Of a DNA stretch of 64,000 nt, positions 46,200-57,892 are shown one piece after another. The notes below the pieces were generated by a model. The model had not been told where the DNA came from and did no database searches. It was given only the letters and a program-made list of their open reading frames with translations. A program made the position numbers and the translations under genes. The DNA is from Cymbidium sinense (Eukaryota > Streptophyta > Magnoliopsida > Asparagales > Orchidaceae): positions 65,639,555-65,703,554 of the forward strand of contig CM038232.1 of NCBI GenBank assembly GCA_021442155.1, in the 5' to 3' direction. Position 1 is the first letter of the stretch, and every line of letters begins with the position of its first letter.

Positions 46200-48864
46200 A
46201 AGGGGTATACCCTCTCAATTCGAGTGAAAATCAGAGTCAATTGCAACGAGAGACTTCCTAAGCCAATTCTGAAGCCCCTCAGAGCGATCCCAAGCATCCT
46301 CAAGCCCTTCTTGGTCGGCATTGCCCATTACCGAGAAAAGCCAAAATAGGACATCCTAATCTCGAGCAATACTCCCTCGTTTTGCAATTAAACTCAAATT
46401 TCTCTTACCCACTCTCTCGCCATACTCCTTCGAAGCCAAATGAGTCATTTCTCAAGCTCCCAAGTGCGACTTTGATCGAAGTCGAGGCTTCCACGTGCAT
46501 GAGGTGGTTGATCAAGCATTCCATACTAAATTAAACCTGTATTTCTTCAACAGGGCCTCGCCTCAACTAGGCGAAGCTACCTCCATCAATCCCAATCGAC
46601 GGTCTTAGCTCTTGTGAGGTAATTCCTCAAAATTGTAGCTATAGGGAAATTGTGCTTGGTCTTTTTCAAAGAGAATTTTAATCCCATGTGAATTTGACTA
46701 TTTGATGTGTATCCCCCCTCCTTCTGAAGGTGTGGGATCAGTTTGATCCCAATCTGAGCTTGGATGAGCTCGGATCGAACAGGGAAAGATAGACATTGCT
46801 CATCTTTTACCGTCGCGAAGAAGGAACATCATACGCTGTCTATTTCTCTTGATTGGAATGGACGACTGTGATTAGATCACGGTATATCCTGGCTATTTTT
46901 TTCCTTATCCCTCGGATCGAATCATGGTCATCCGATCTTAGATTAGATGGTCCACGAGAAAGTGTGTCCATCGCTGGCTGAGTTAGCACACAAATGTGAC
47001 AACATAAATAGTCAATCCCATTACACCATGTGGAAAGCATGCCGCATCATCGTGTTGTGTTAGCCGCCACGTGGCCCAATGGGATTAAGGTTTTAATTAG
47101 GCTATTTTAATTACTTTTTAAGGCTAAAACTTCCTAAATTCATAACTAATTATATAATAATTCAAAAAATGCAAACTTTGGCTAATTTTAAAGGTATTCT
47201 AGAGTAAAATCTAGGAAAGTTATTATTAATTGATTTTGAACAATTATTTTGGCTTCATTAAAGTTTAATTAGAAATCTAATTAGCTTAATTATCCCTTGA
47301 TTAAGCAAGCAATTAATCTCAGATTTTTTGTGCATGTCTAGTGTGATGACCTCGGCCTCCCCTATTTTTTTAAGATTTTATTGGTTCCTTATCTTACATG
47401 GATTCACATAGGATTTACAAATGTATAGTTTATTTGAAAAGGACACAACATTTGCCTAAACCTACTCCTATGCATCTCCATGTTAAGACTTAGAAGATTT
47501 TCATATCACATATGTAAATTATACAATCAAATTAAATATGACTTCTTGCATGACTTCTTATTCTTATGGTTCTTTTTGTACATTCATATGTATCTGAGAA
47601 AAGTGGCATATTAGTCTGGACACCTCGGGGCTATGAGGCTTTAAGTAGACCTAAGTAGGTCTTGTATTTTATGCCCCCTGGTACAGAAAATAATGGCGTT
47701 GTACATAATTAAAACCCTTATACATATGCATGTATGATGTGGCCAATGAATAAGAATCATAAATCTAATAAATCAAACACAACTTTTGCATGGGTTTTCC
47801 TATCTTTATTGCTTATACATCTACATGTATTTAAGAAAAGTGGTATATTAGTCTGGACACCCCGAGACTGCAAGGATTTAAGTAGCCCTAAATAGATCTT
47901 ATACCTTATGGCCCTAGTGCAAAAAATAATGGTGACGTACTCACTTAAAACTTATATACATGTGAATGTGTATTTAACTAATGGATGAAAAATCCCTCTT
48001 TTTCTGTTAAAAAGACATGCATTCATACTCTAGTCAAATGAAATACCTAAATTCCAAACACATTTCTTTGCATTCATCCTTTAAATGTGCTAAGACATAA
48101 ATTGCATGTATAGCTATGCTTAGGGTTTAATCATATGCATGATGTACATGATGGAAAGAAATGAATGAGCATGTGTTATATGATAGTAATTCATTGTACT
48201 TAATCTTAAGATGCATTTCTTGTTGAATAAGATCATTTAGGGTGAACTTAAAGTTAGGGTTAATTAAAATAAGTAATAAGTCATTCACTAAAGGAAATTG
48301 ATTAATTAATTTGCTTTAGAAGTGACTTAAGGTAGAGATGAAAGGGGGTCTCCTCTTTTTCTTCTCTTTATAACGCTTAGTTGTTTAATGTAGGCCAAAG
48401 GAAATAAAAAAAAAATTAAGTAAAATCCTCAAATCAATTAAATCACTTAAAGAGAAATAAACCCTTTATAAATTAAAACCTTCACACTTAGTAAAACAAT
48501 AACTCTAAAGCCTAGTTAGGACATACCACACAAGCCTTTGATGCACACACTTTAGACTAAGTCACCACTTCTAGCCTTATGTTAGGGAGGTGTATGGTTT
48601 GATGTATCCTTATTTTATGATGTATTATTATAAATTGGATGTTAGGGTGTATGTGTGTAGTCTAGATGTTAGGATGATATTAGCCTAATCATGTCTTTCT
48701 ATAGGGGGTTGTGCTTAAAGGTTTATTGTAATAAAATAAAAATATAAATGCTTTCTCTATGCAGGTTGCTTATACCTCTAAGCATAACCCAAGTTAGGAC
48801 AGGTGGGCTTGGTTACCCATGTATGAGGTGTTAAATCTAAATTATTCATATAACTGCTTGGTGA
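46200..48864 (+). repeat. Giant LTR, copy E, left part
   Basis: Starts inside the LTR at the GGGGTATACCC hairpin (counterpart of 20839 in A), so the first about 1.9 kb are missing. It continues collinearly with A and B: covarying hairpin at 46555-46577, CCACGTGGC motif near 47069, CTTTAAGTAG at about 47638, CACCACTTCTAGC near 48562. It is interrupted at 48865 by the chromovirus. Frames here are chance. Confidence 0.75.
46555..46577 (+). other. LTR hairpin GCCTCGCCT / AGGCGAAGC (E)
   Basis: CAACT loop. Differs from copy B by a paired T-A to C-G change in the stem, with one unpaired difference. Confidence 0.5.
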
Positions 48865-49236
48865 TGGAGGTGGACGTTCTTTCTTTTGATGAGATTGAGA
48901 GAATGTGGGTATTGGAGGTGAGGGAAGAAGATATATTGGATAACTAGCGCACCCACTAAGGATTGCCAAGGTTTGGCCACCAAGCTCTCAAACCATAAGA
49001 ATAACTCAATAATTTGTAATTTCCAAAAAGATCTCCTTCATTCTAGTAAGAGGGGCTATTTATAACCATTAAAAGCATTTTTCAAAAGAAAGGAATTCAA
49101 AATATGGAGGGAAAGGTGGGTGGCCATCTTAGTGTGAAGCATTAAATTGCCTCATTATTTTATGTCTTTCACCCATTTCACTTGCTATTATTTTATGTGG
49201 ATTCAACCACCTCACATGACATGCTTTGAATTTTTA
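48865..49236 (-). repeat. Chromovirus 3' LTR
   Basis: Matches 54890-55262 throughout. The minus-strand end is CCTCCA at 48865, giving a CA terminus. The inner end near 49236 is approximate. Confidence 0.85.
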
Positions 49237-49439
49237 AATACAAAATTTTAAACATATAGTTTCTAGAAGAAAATTAAAAATTACATAAATAAAAAATATG
49301 AAATCATAAAATGGGCCTTAGCAGGCTAATGGGATAAGCCTTCTTCTATCTTGAATTTTCTTGGGCTTTAGCTTGAGATCTTGTAAATGGACCTTGAGCT
49401 CTAATTGGATCCTCATGATGTTATACATCAACTCCCCTA

Positions 49440-49640
49440 GGATCAATTGAACTCTTCACTGTAGAGTTGAAATCTAATAAGTCTTCTACTAATTGTGGGG
49501 CTAAAGTCTCCAAATTAGCACGAGTCAACCATGTGTCTTCAGCCGGTGGCTTATTCTTCCAACGAACTAGAAAATGATGTTCAGAATCTAGATTAATGGG
49601 TGCTTCCTCAGTGATAATATAGTCAACTTCAAAGGAAGAG
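49440..49640 (-). pseudogene. Chromodomain, C-terminal end of integrase
   Basis: Minus strand reads HHFLVRWKNKPPAEDTWLTR, then ANLETLAPQLVEDLL, then a stop followed by GPFTRSQAKA. The LVRW-x-x-x-P-x-x-x-x-TW pattern is the chromodomain that plant chromoviruses carry at the integrase C-terminus to direct insertion to marked chromatin. Confidence 0.78.
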
Positions 49641-50640
49641 GGCTTCTATAAGTACGATGATATATCTCCTGCTAAAGAGTTAGACTGAACAAGTGGAGAT
49701 TTGCTAATTCATTCAGATGATAAAATATCTTCAATATTAATAACTAGATGAATGAGTATATCAGCAGGCAAATCAAGGTGATAAGCATTAGTTCCAATTT
49801 TCTTGAGAATTTTAAATGGACCACAAGCTCGTGCATGTAATTTCTTATATCTAGTAGATTGATAATGCTAAGGCTGAATGCAAATTAATACAAAATCACC
49901 TTCTTTATATTCTTTCCTTGAATGATTATGATTTGCCTTAGAAGCATAGATATCATTACTTATAGTAATTTACTTTCTTATATCTTCATGGAGGCTTTGA
50001 AAATATTTAGCAAATGAGAATGATGCATCAAAGAATACATGAGATGGTAGGTTTGCTACATCTATTGGTTGTCGTGGGTTTAGACCATAGACAATCTCAA
50101 ATGGTGATTTTTTTGTAGTTCTAAATATAGTACTATTATAGGAAAATTCTAAGGTTGGTAAATGTAAATCCCAATTTCCTAAACTTTTACCTACCAAACA
50201 TCTAAGAAAATTTTCTAAGGTACGATTAACTACTTCAAAATGTCCATCAATTTGTGGGTGAAAGGTAGAAGAAAATTTTAATTTGGTACCTAACAATTTC
50301 CATAATATTTTCCAAAAATATGCGACAAACTTAACATCTCTGTCAGAAATAATGGTTAAAGGGAGACCATGGAGTCACACTATTTTTTTAAAAAATAATT
50401 TGGCTATATAAGAAGCATCGTTTATTTTTGAACAAGGTAAGAAATGAGCCATTTTTGAGAACCTATCCACTACAATAAAAATATTATTATGTCCTCGAGC
50501 TGTCCTAGGTAATCCTAGAATAAAATCCATTGATAGGTCTTCCCAAGGCCTATAAGGAACAGGTAAGGAAGTGTACTGTCCAGACCTTTGTTTGATAGTT
50601 TTAGCCTGTTAACAAATTAACCACTAATTTTTGAACATCT
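49641..50640 (-). pseudogene. Integrase core, chromovirus
   Basis: Best preserved segment 50296-49970: FSSTFHPQIDGHFEVVNRTL (catalytic Glu in the E-VVNRTL motif), NWDLHLPTLEFSYN and SPFEIVYGLNPRQP, the standard core of chromovirus integrase. Upstream pieces on the minus strand (50640-50300) keep DGIS-like and RDVKFVAYFWK fragments. Downstream, KKIGTNAYHLDLPADI leads to the chromodomain. Stops interrupt it. Confidence 0.8.
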
Positions 50641-50936
50641 CATTTTAATGAAGGCCAATAAAATCTATTTTTTTAATAAACATATGGTTTATCCTTTCCA
50701 AAATGACCAGCTACACCCCCAAAGATGTATCTGATAAGAAATTCTCTAAGAGAAGAGCGAGGAATGCATAATTGTTTTCCTTTATATAAATATCCATTTG
50801 TTATCAAGAATGTCCCTTGTGAAGTTATTGGTTTATCTAGGTGTTCAAGATAAATTAGGTGAAAGTCACGGCACACAATATAATCATCTTTAATTTTATA
50901 AAATCCTTGGATTCTAAATTTTAAAGAGGAAATCAT
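50641..50936 (-). pseudogene. Integrase N-terminal zinc region, chromovirus
   Basis: LCIPRSSLREFLIRYIF, then GGVAGHFGKDKP: the H...GHFG-DKT motif of the integrase zinc domain, with the first His of the usual HE-H-GG-AGHFG replaced. The upstream part (FYKIKDDYIVCRDF) belongs to the RNase H-integrase linker. Confidence 0.7.
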
Positions 50937-51290
50937 TAAGTTTACCCTGGATAAAGCATCAACAAGTTTATTCTCAATTCCAGGATTATGCTTTAGAACA
51001 AAAAGTAGTCTTGTAAAAATTCAACCCATTTTGCATGCCTATGACTAAATTTTTGTTGAGTATTAATGAATTTTAAGGCATGATGATCAGAATTAAGTAT
51101 AAATTCTCTATGTAAGAGATAATGTCGCCAATGCCTTAAGGATTGAATTACATCATAAAACTCTCTATCATAAGTGGAATATCATTGTTTGACTTCATTT
51201 AACTTTTCACTAAAGAATGCTATAGGATGATTCTCTTAACTTAAAATTCCACCTATCCTAATTCCTAAGCATCACATGTCAGTTCAAAGG
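50937..51290 (-). pseudogene. RNase H, chromovirus
   Basis: Minus strand reads PIAFFSEKLNEVKQ, YSTYDREFYDVIQSLRHWRH and YLLHREFILNSDHHALKFIN, the RNase H domain after reverse transcriptase in Ty3/gypsy elements (catalytic Asp in DREF/NSDH regions), then VDALSR-like sequence near 50950. Two or more stops. Confidence 0.8.
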
Positions 51291-52260
51291 CTTTAGAAAA
51301 ATTAAAAAGCCTAAGGGTTAGTGTAGAAGTGATAAAAACTTCAATTTGTGCTAAGGCCTTTTGTGCATTAGAAGTCCAACAAAATTTATCTAATTTTAGT
51401 ATATCAGTTATCGGAGCAACAATGGTACTAAAATTCTTAATAAATCTCCAATAAAAAGTGGCTAAACCATGGAAACTTCTAACTTCAAGAAAACTTTAGG
51501 TGGTGGCCAATCTAAGATTGTTTTCACTTTAGAAGGATCGTTTAAGTCCAAGAGGGATATAATAAAGCCTGAAAAGATTACCTCAGCTTGCAAAAAGAAA
51601 CACTTTTTTAAATTAATGTATAATTTCTCTTGTTAAGTAGTTCAAAGAATTTTTGTAGGTGTTGTAGATGTTCATTTTCACTTAGACTAAAAATCAGAAT
51701 ATCATCAAAATACACCACCAAAAATTTACCTATATATGGTTTAAGAACAATATTCATTAATCTCATAAATGTGCTAGGAGCATTTTAAAGTCCAAAGGGC
51801 ATGACAAGCCATTCATAAAGTCCATCAGGGGTCTTAAAAGCCATCTTCCACTCATCTCCTGATCTAATCCGAATTTGATGATATCCACTTTTTAGATCAA
51901 TCTTTGAAAAAAAATTTGCTCCTGAGATTAAATCTAACATATCATCTAATCAGGGAATATGAAACCTATATTTGATAGCAATTTTTTTTATTGCTCGACT
52001 ATCAACACACATTAGCCATGTTCCATCTTTCTTTGGAGGTAATAATGTTGGGACTACACAAGGGCTAAGACTCTTTTAAATAAAACCCTTTTTTAATAAT
52101 TCCCCAACTTGTCTTTTAATCTCAACATGCTCGATAGGGTTCATCCTATAATGTGGAAGATTAGGAAGTTGAGAATCGGGTAAAAACTCAATAGCATGTT
52201 GAATGTCTCTTAGAGGTAGCTTATCGTGAAGCTCATCGGTGCAATATCGTTAAAATCGAA
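51291..52260 (-). pseudogene. Reverse transcriptase, chromovirus
   Basis: Minus strand holds LPHYRMNPIEHVEIKRQV, then [58 protein letters not shown] and the catalytic [10 protein letters not shown] (YFDD at 51701-51712). These are the ordered motifs of Ty3/gypsy reverse transcriptase. In-frame stops after GFI, after FHIP and after MPFGL, and a frame change later, inactivate it. This is the only reverse transcriptase in the window. Confidence 0.88.
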
Positions 52261-52558
52261 AGAAGAGAAGAGACCATACAGTATGTGAGCCTCAGAGTCC
52301 AGTATGACTTCTTTTACATGTAATATGTGAAGAACAAATGGATCAAAATTCTTTTCGTAAAGCTCCAAAACCTATTATTTCTATCTTTGGGGTCAAAGGA
52401 GGAAGAGTAGATGTTTTAAAGAAATAATCAGAATTGATAGTATTAGGCCTCATAATAGGATTTTCTATAATAATTAATTGAAATTTGGCATTTTTCTTCA
52501 ATAGAGTCTTAGGTTGCAAGTCAGAAGTTATTTTATGTGGTGTTATGGAGGGTGTTTT

Positions 52559-52978
52559 TTATACTGCCTTTATTGGTAGGAGTTTAATAGTCTTATTATT
52601 ATGTTTAAAAATATAAGTATTTTCCCTACCATAGTGAATAACATTCATATCATATAGCCAAGGTTGTCCTAAGAGAATATGAGCAATGTCCATAGGGAGA
52701 ACATCACACCAAATTTGGTCCTCATAGCTTCCTATTTTAATAGGAACTAAACATCGATTAGTGATGGGAAGAGATGTATAATTTACCCAGCTAACATGAA
52801 ATGGTTTAGGGTGAAGTTCAGATTTTAGGTTGGCTCGAGTTAAGGTGTATTTTAAAATGACATTCATAGCACTCCCTCCATCTATAACTAACCTACATCT
52901 CTTTCCATTACACAAAATATACATGCTAAAAATGTTCTTTCTCCTCCAATCCTCTTCCTCATTTTTTATTAAAGACAT
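52559..52978 (-). pseudogene. Aspartic protease, chromovirus
   Basis: Clean 139-codon frame with active site LVIDGGSAMNVI (D-G-G-S instead of D-S/T-G, as is usual in plant chromoviruses), then CLVPIKIGSYEDQIWCDVLP, and ILLGQPWLYD (the LLGRPW motif). It is followed after a short gap by the reverse transcriptase segment and preceded by the gag zinc knuckle. It would process the Gag-Pol polyprotein. Confidence 0.85.
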
Positions 52979-52982
52979 CTCA

Positions 52983-53198
52983 TCACATTAACATGAGGGT
53001 CATCATTAATTCTAATTCTTCATCGATAATGCTGTCATCATAAACTTCTTCTAGATTATCATCTATTGGATTTTCAACTTCTTGTAAAAATAAGATTTGA
53101 GCTTTACATTGATTTTGCATATGACCCTTTTTATGACATTTAAAACATATTAGTTCCCTAGTGTTCTTAGAGCTCCCTTCAATTGAAGTTTTAGGCAA
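52983..53198 (-). pseudogene. Gag C-terminus with CCHC knuckle, chromovirus
   Basis: CFKCHKKGHMQNQC (C-2-C-4-H-4-C), followed by an acidic tail (VYDDSIIDEELE). It binds element RNA in the nucleocapsid. The frame ends just upstream of the protease frame. Confidence 0.85.
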
Positions 53199-54141
53199 AG
53201 GGATTGGGCCATTTGGATGGGCGGGTCTAATAATAGATCTATGAGATGAAATGGAAGGTACTTGACTTTTAGTTTTAGAGAGGGAGGCAAATTTCCTTTG
53301 TTGTTCAACTAATAATGCATAATGAAATGCTTCCTCTAAAGATTATGGGTCAAATAATTCAACTTCATTTCTAATGTCAGTCCTAAGTCCAATAACAAAT
53401 TTATTGGCTAATTGCCAATCATTATCAGCATAATCAGTTCTAGAAACTAGATCTTCAAAAGTATTCAAGTATTCAATTACAAGATAATTACCTTGTCTCA
53501 AAGTTAATAATTAACTATGTAGCTTCTTATCATGATGCCTAGGACAATATTTTGCTCTCAACATTTCTTTCATTTCTATCCAAGTGAGGTTTATCCTTCC
53601 TTATCTTTATTCTTTAGCTAAAGTATTTGTCCAATAAATTTTAGCATGCCCTGTCAATTTCATTTTAGCAAAAGTAACTCTTTGGTAATCAACCATTTTA
53701 TACCAATCAAAGAAGTCATAACTAATCGAGAAATTTATTTGGGTCATTATATCATCATAAGTTGGGGCTTCTACTTTTAACTCTTCAAGATGGATCATTA
53801 GAGTCTTCTATAGTCTTAAAATAATTTTCTCTCCTTCCACCATTTCTAGCAATTGATGGTCTTCTAAGTGGTTTATTTTCTCTATGGTTTGGATATGAAT
53901 ATTCTTCATCTATCCCTATTGGCACATTCTGAGCAAGTATTGGAGGAGGAGTTGGTACTCTATTATTTTGTAGATGTGCTATAAGAGTTTGCATTTGTTT
54001 TTTAAGTTCTTGCATTTGATTCTTACTTTCTTCTAATATTTTTTGAGTTTTTAATTCATTTTCTCGGATCCTACGATCTAAGGCATCAACTACTTTAGTC
54101 AAATTTTTAACTTGATCTTGAGAGATAGATTTTGGTGCCAT
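53199..54141 (-). pseudogene. Gag N-terminal and core region, chromovirus
   Basis: Starts MAPKSISQDQVKNLTKVVDA at 54141 with a coiled-coil-like heptad region (KILEESKNQMQELKKQMQTL), then a Pro-rich linker. After a frameshift near 53790 the core reads DFFDWYKMVDYQRVTFAKMK and LTGHAKIYW, the plant Ty3/gypsy gag core. The remainder to 53199 has several stops. Confidence 0.8.
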
Positions 54142-54870
54142 GAGATTTTGTTTTTAAAAAAAAGATATATAAAAAGGGACCAATGAAAAAAAAAAAAAAT
54201 AAGTATAATATAATTGTGCAATCAAAGTGAAATTTTAGGCTAAGAGAACCTCCACGTGAGAAGCAGATTACAAGACCACTTAAATCCCAAGCTCTCCTTA
54301 GACAGTTTAGGTCTTTTGACAAAGTTCTATTTAGCTTCCAAAATCACCAAGTTTAACACACTTATATTATTATGCATGCATATTTTTTTTATTTTTTAAT
54401 GCAATGAAAAATGGCTCAAATTTATCAAGCCTCTTTTTTTTTTCTTAAGAAAGCAAGTTATCATAAGTTAATCAAAGAAACTTCTAAAATTAACCATAAA
54501 TAATAACAAAGATAATAAAGCAAGTAATTAGATTTTGATTTACACTAATGGTTAAGTTGTTTTTAGGTTGAAGCACTACCTCACTAAGGTGCACTCTTTA
54601 TTTTTTTTTTTTGAAGTGCAAGTTTACACAATGGAAAATGACTAAAATATATAATGGAGCTTACTAATTGAAATTTTATGCCATCACCATAAACTTGCAA
54701 GCAATATATATCTTTCCAAGCTACTAATGTGTATTTAAACTATCATATAAAACAAAATTAATTAACCTCACAAGTCCAAGAAAAACTCATAAGTTTGAAG
54801 AAAAGTCCAGCACTTGAGATGCTCCCTTTGTTAAAGCAAACTTTTGACCAAATTTTTCCTTCCAGGCTTC

Positions 54871-54882
54871 GCTCTAATACCA
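54871..54882 (-). other. Primer-binding site, initiator tRNA-Met (chromovirus)
   Basis: Minus strand TGGTATTAGAGC, one mismatch from the usual TGGTATCAGAGC that pairs with initiator tRNA-Met, 7 bp inside the 5' LTR. Confidence 0.9.
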
Positions 54883-54889
54883 AATTTAA

Positions 54890-55262
54890 TGGAGGTGGGC
54901 ATTCTTTCTTTTGATGAGATTGAGAGAATGTGGGTATTGGAGGTGAGGGAAGAAGATATGTTGGATAACTGGTGCTCCCACTAAGGATTGCCAAGGTTTG
55001 GCCACCAAGCTCTCAAACCACAAGAATAACTCAATAATTTGTAATTTCCAAAAAGATCTCCTTCATTCTAGTGAGAGGGGCTATTTATAGCCATTACAAG
55101 CATTTTTCAAAAGAAAGAAATTTAACACATGGAGGGAAAGGTGGGTGGCCACATTAATGTGAAGCAATATATTCTCTTATTATTTTATGCCATCCACCCA
55201 CTTCACATGCTATTATTTTATGTGGATTCAATCACCTCACATATCATGCTTTAAATTTTTAA
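54890..55262 (-). repeat. Chromovirus 5' LTR
   Basis: Matches the 3' LTR over its whole length with scattered substitutions and small indels, so the insertion is not recent. Confidence 0.85.
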
Positions 55263-56496
55263 CTCATAACTAAACTTTTAAAATAACTCATAATCTCACA
55301 TAAAAGTCTAGGCATTAAATCAAGATAATAAAATATTTAACAACCCCTTAGCTGGATGTTGTATGTTGAAATATCATGCATAACCATCTTATTTCACTTT
55401 GTTAAGAGAGGGCTTCCATCTTTGCCAAATAGAAATAGGCTTAACCTTTTAGAGCCTCTGATAGAAGAATGCCTCTTTCTCTTTTGATTTGACCCATAAT
55501 CAACTTTTCATGCATTTAGGCATATAAAATCCTATAACAATGTCAAAATAAAGAGTCCCAAATCAAATAAAATTTGATAAAAATTTGTATTAGATTAAGT
55601 CATTATTCATACCCTTCATGCTCTAGTCTCTTAGGGAGTGGATTTAAGGACTTAGTTTCTTTTCTAAATAAATAATAGCCTAACCATCTTACAAAGTATA
55701 TGACTTGTTTACATGATTTTAAAATATAGGAGGAGTTAGCTGGCTGCAACTCTAGGCAGTGATAACTCTAACAGTCGGGTGGTTTACTCTCTCTTGTGGA
55801 GATAAAAAAAAATACCCACTTTCGCCTTAGATTTAGGTCATGTTTTGGCCCTCGCCAAAGCTCCCTAGATTTAGGATATGAGGTTGTTATTTCCCTTTAG
55901 GGCTACAAGCATAAATCTTCACCTCTTATGCATTTCTATAATCTTGTATTGTGGAATTATAAGTCTTAGATTTCTAATAAAATTTCAAATCAAATTAATA
56001 AATCTCCTCAATTTCAAACTATATAAAGCCCAACCATAGGATAAATTGGAATGCTCACTATGTTTCCTAGTATCATAAGCACTCCCTACTCGTCTCCTTT
56101 AGTTTTGATAATAACTCTCCCCTTTTGATCCATCGCACTTAATCTTCTAAAATACAATCAATTTATTGAGAGTCCTATCTTTGAATTCTTTGGAGATAAT
56201 AATCACCTACTTTAATCGAGAGTATTCTTAAAAGATTCACTTTCTTTATGACATAATTAATTATGGAGGCTTTTCTCCATAGGGAACTTAATGAACCTAA
56301 TTTAAATAAACCCTACTTTACTTTTCCACATAAAGTAGAGGAAAAATCTCTAGTACCCATCATGCCTTAGGAGTCCTTATTAGGTGATTAGGTCCATTGT
56401 AGGGTAGTGACTTCTATCTTTCGAGATAGTGTACTATTCCTTAATGTCATACCAGATCAGCTCAATAAGTACATCCTCAGATCTGCGTGATGTCCA
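55263..56496 (+). repeat. Giant LTR, copy E, right part
   Basis: Resumes the LTR family at a point that matches 63533 of copy D, with CTCATAACCT-like, CAACCCCTTAGCTGGATG and GGAGGAGTTAG blocks. It contains the paired hairpins at 56262-56340. Homology ends at the GTGATGTCC motif (56488-56496), the same place as in copy F. Confidence 0.75.
56262..56340 (+). other. Paired hairpins near LTR 3' end (copy E)
   Basis: TATGGAG-GCTTTT-CTCCATA (56263-56282), then CCCTACTTTA/TAAAGTAGAG (56311-56340). Hairpin 1 stem differs from copies A and F by paired changes. Confidence 0.6.
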
Positions 56497-56529
56497 TATA
56501 CACACACACAACAAACCAACCAAAAATAA

Positions 56530-57892
56530 ACACCACAAACACTTCTAGTGATTAGGTTAACACTTAACCTAAGCCTAGAGACTTAGAAGGATTAGCCATA
56601 GGAGTAGGTCAAGCCTTAGGGACTTAAGAAGACTTGCCTACCTTATGGATCAAACCCAATCCTTACTTTCTTCCTTAAACCAAACCTTAAATCCAATTCA
56701 AATCCAAATTATGAATCAATTCCAAATCAAATAATTGAAACCCATGATCAAATTCAAATTTCAAAACCCTTCATAAGGCATTTAATGTTATCTTATGGAC
56801 TTAGCCTTAATCAAATTAAAATCAACCTAAATTCAATTGATTTTCTCAAATATCCATTCAATCTCAAATCAAATTTTAAATCAAATTCCAAATTCCAAAT
56901 CAAATGACTAGAACCCAAAATCAAATTCAAATTCCAAAATCCCTTCTAAGCTATATTAACCACCTTCATATGCTTAGCCAAAACCCCCCTTAAACCAAAT
57001 AAAACTTGGTTAATTTATTTATAAATCAATCATTCCTTCATTTATATTTATAAATATAAATGAAATCCAAATTCAAATGAGCTAAAATAAAACTAAATCA
57101 AACCAAATCAAGACCTTTCTTAAACCATATGGATTTACCTCCATAAGCTTAATCAAATCTCAACCCAAATTAACCCAAACTCAATTGATTTCATTATAAA
57201 TCAATTATTACTTCATTTATATTCACAAATATAAAAGAAACCAACCCTCCAATGACAAAAAATAAATCAAGCTAAAAAATTCATATACTTAAGCCCTTTT
57301 GACCTACATACTTAAACTTTGTCAAATTTGCTTCCAAATCACTCCAAACTCAAGTGATTTTCTCATGAATCATTTATATCTTCATTTATATTCACAAATA
57401 TAAATGGAATATAAATCCAAATAGCCAAAACTAAACTCAAATCAAATCAAATTTCCAATTTTAACCTCTTAAGCCAATTTTTTGAATTTGGCCAAATCCT
57501 ATCCAAATCAATTCAAAACCCATGGATTTCTTCATGAATCAATCATTCCTTCAATAACTCACCCAAATAGAAACATAAACCAAACTTAAGTCAAAATCAA
57601 GCCCAAGTTAGCCTTTTTGATTTGAAAATTTCAAATGAGCTAAAATCCATTACACTCTAAATTGATTGTAGTTAGATTTATGTTTCAATCTTAGGATCAT
57701 ATATGAGTTCAACTAAACTTGAATCAAGCTAAAATCAAACCAATTTACCCATATAGGTCCACTTGACCCAAAGTGACCTAAAGGACCTTATTCAGCCAAA
57801 TTCTAATCCCACCCAAATTGGATTGAACCAAGGTCATCCAAACCTCAGATCATAATCAACAATCATCCTAGGGTGATCAACTACCTTGAATT
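56530..57892 (+). repeat. Giant-LTR family, copy D, left part
   Basis: Begins at CTTCTAGTGATTAGG, about 180 bp inside the LTR (TGTTGA start missing), preceded by a 33-bp CA-rich junction. Three palindromic TTTATATTCA-type units at about 57045, 57220 and 57393 show the ~180-bp tandem period. It breaks at GAATTGT (57892) and continues in the inverted block. Confidence 0.72.

Larger units (their letters stand above)
48865..55262 (-). mobile_element. Chromovirus (Ty3/gypsy), complete but decayed
   Basis: A 6.4-kb minus-strand element with two LTRs of about 372 bp, a tRNA-Met primer site next to the right LTR, and gag, protease, reverse transcriptase, RNase H, integrase and chromodomain in that order. 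It lies inside giant LTR E. Many stops and frameshifts show it is old. No target duplication flanks it, and about 500 bp of LTR E expected between the flanks are missing when compared with 63024-63533. Confidence 0.9.

Noticed and set aside
48778..48969. Minus-strand frame repeated at 54758-54994
   Set aside because: Both lie in the chromovirus LTR; duplication reflects the two LTRs, not two genes.
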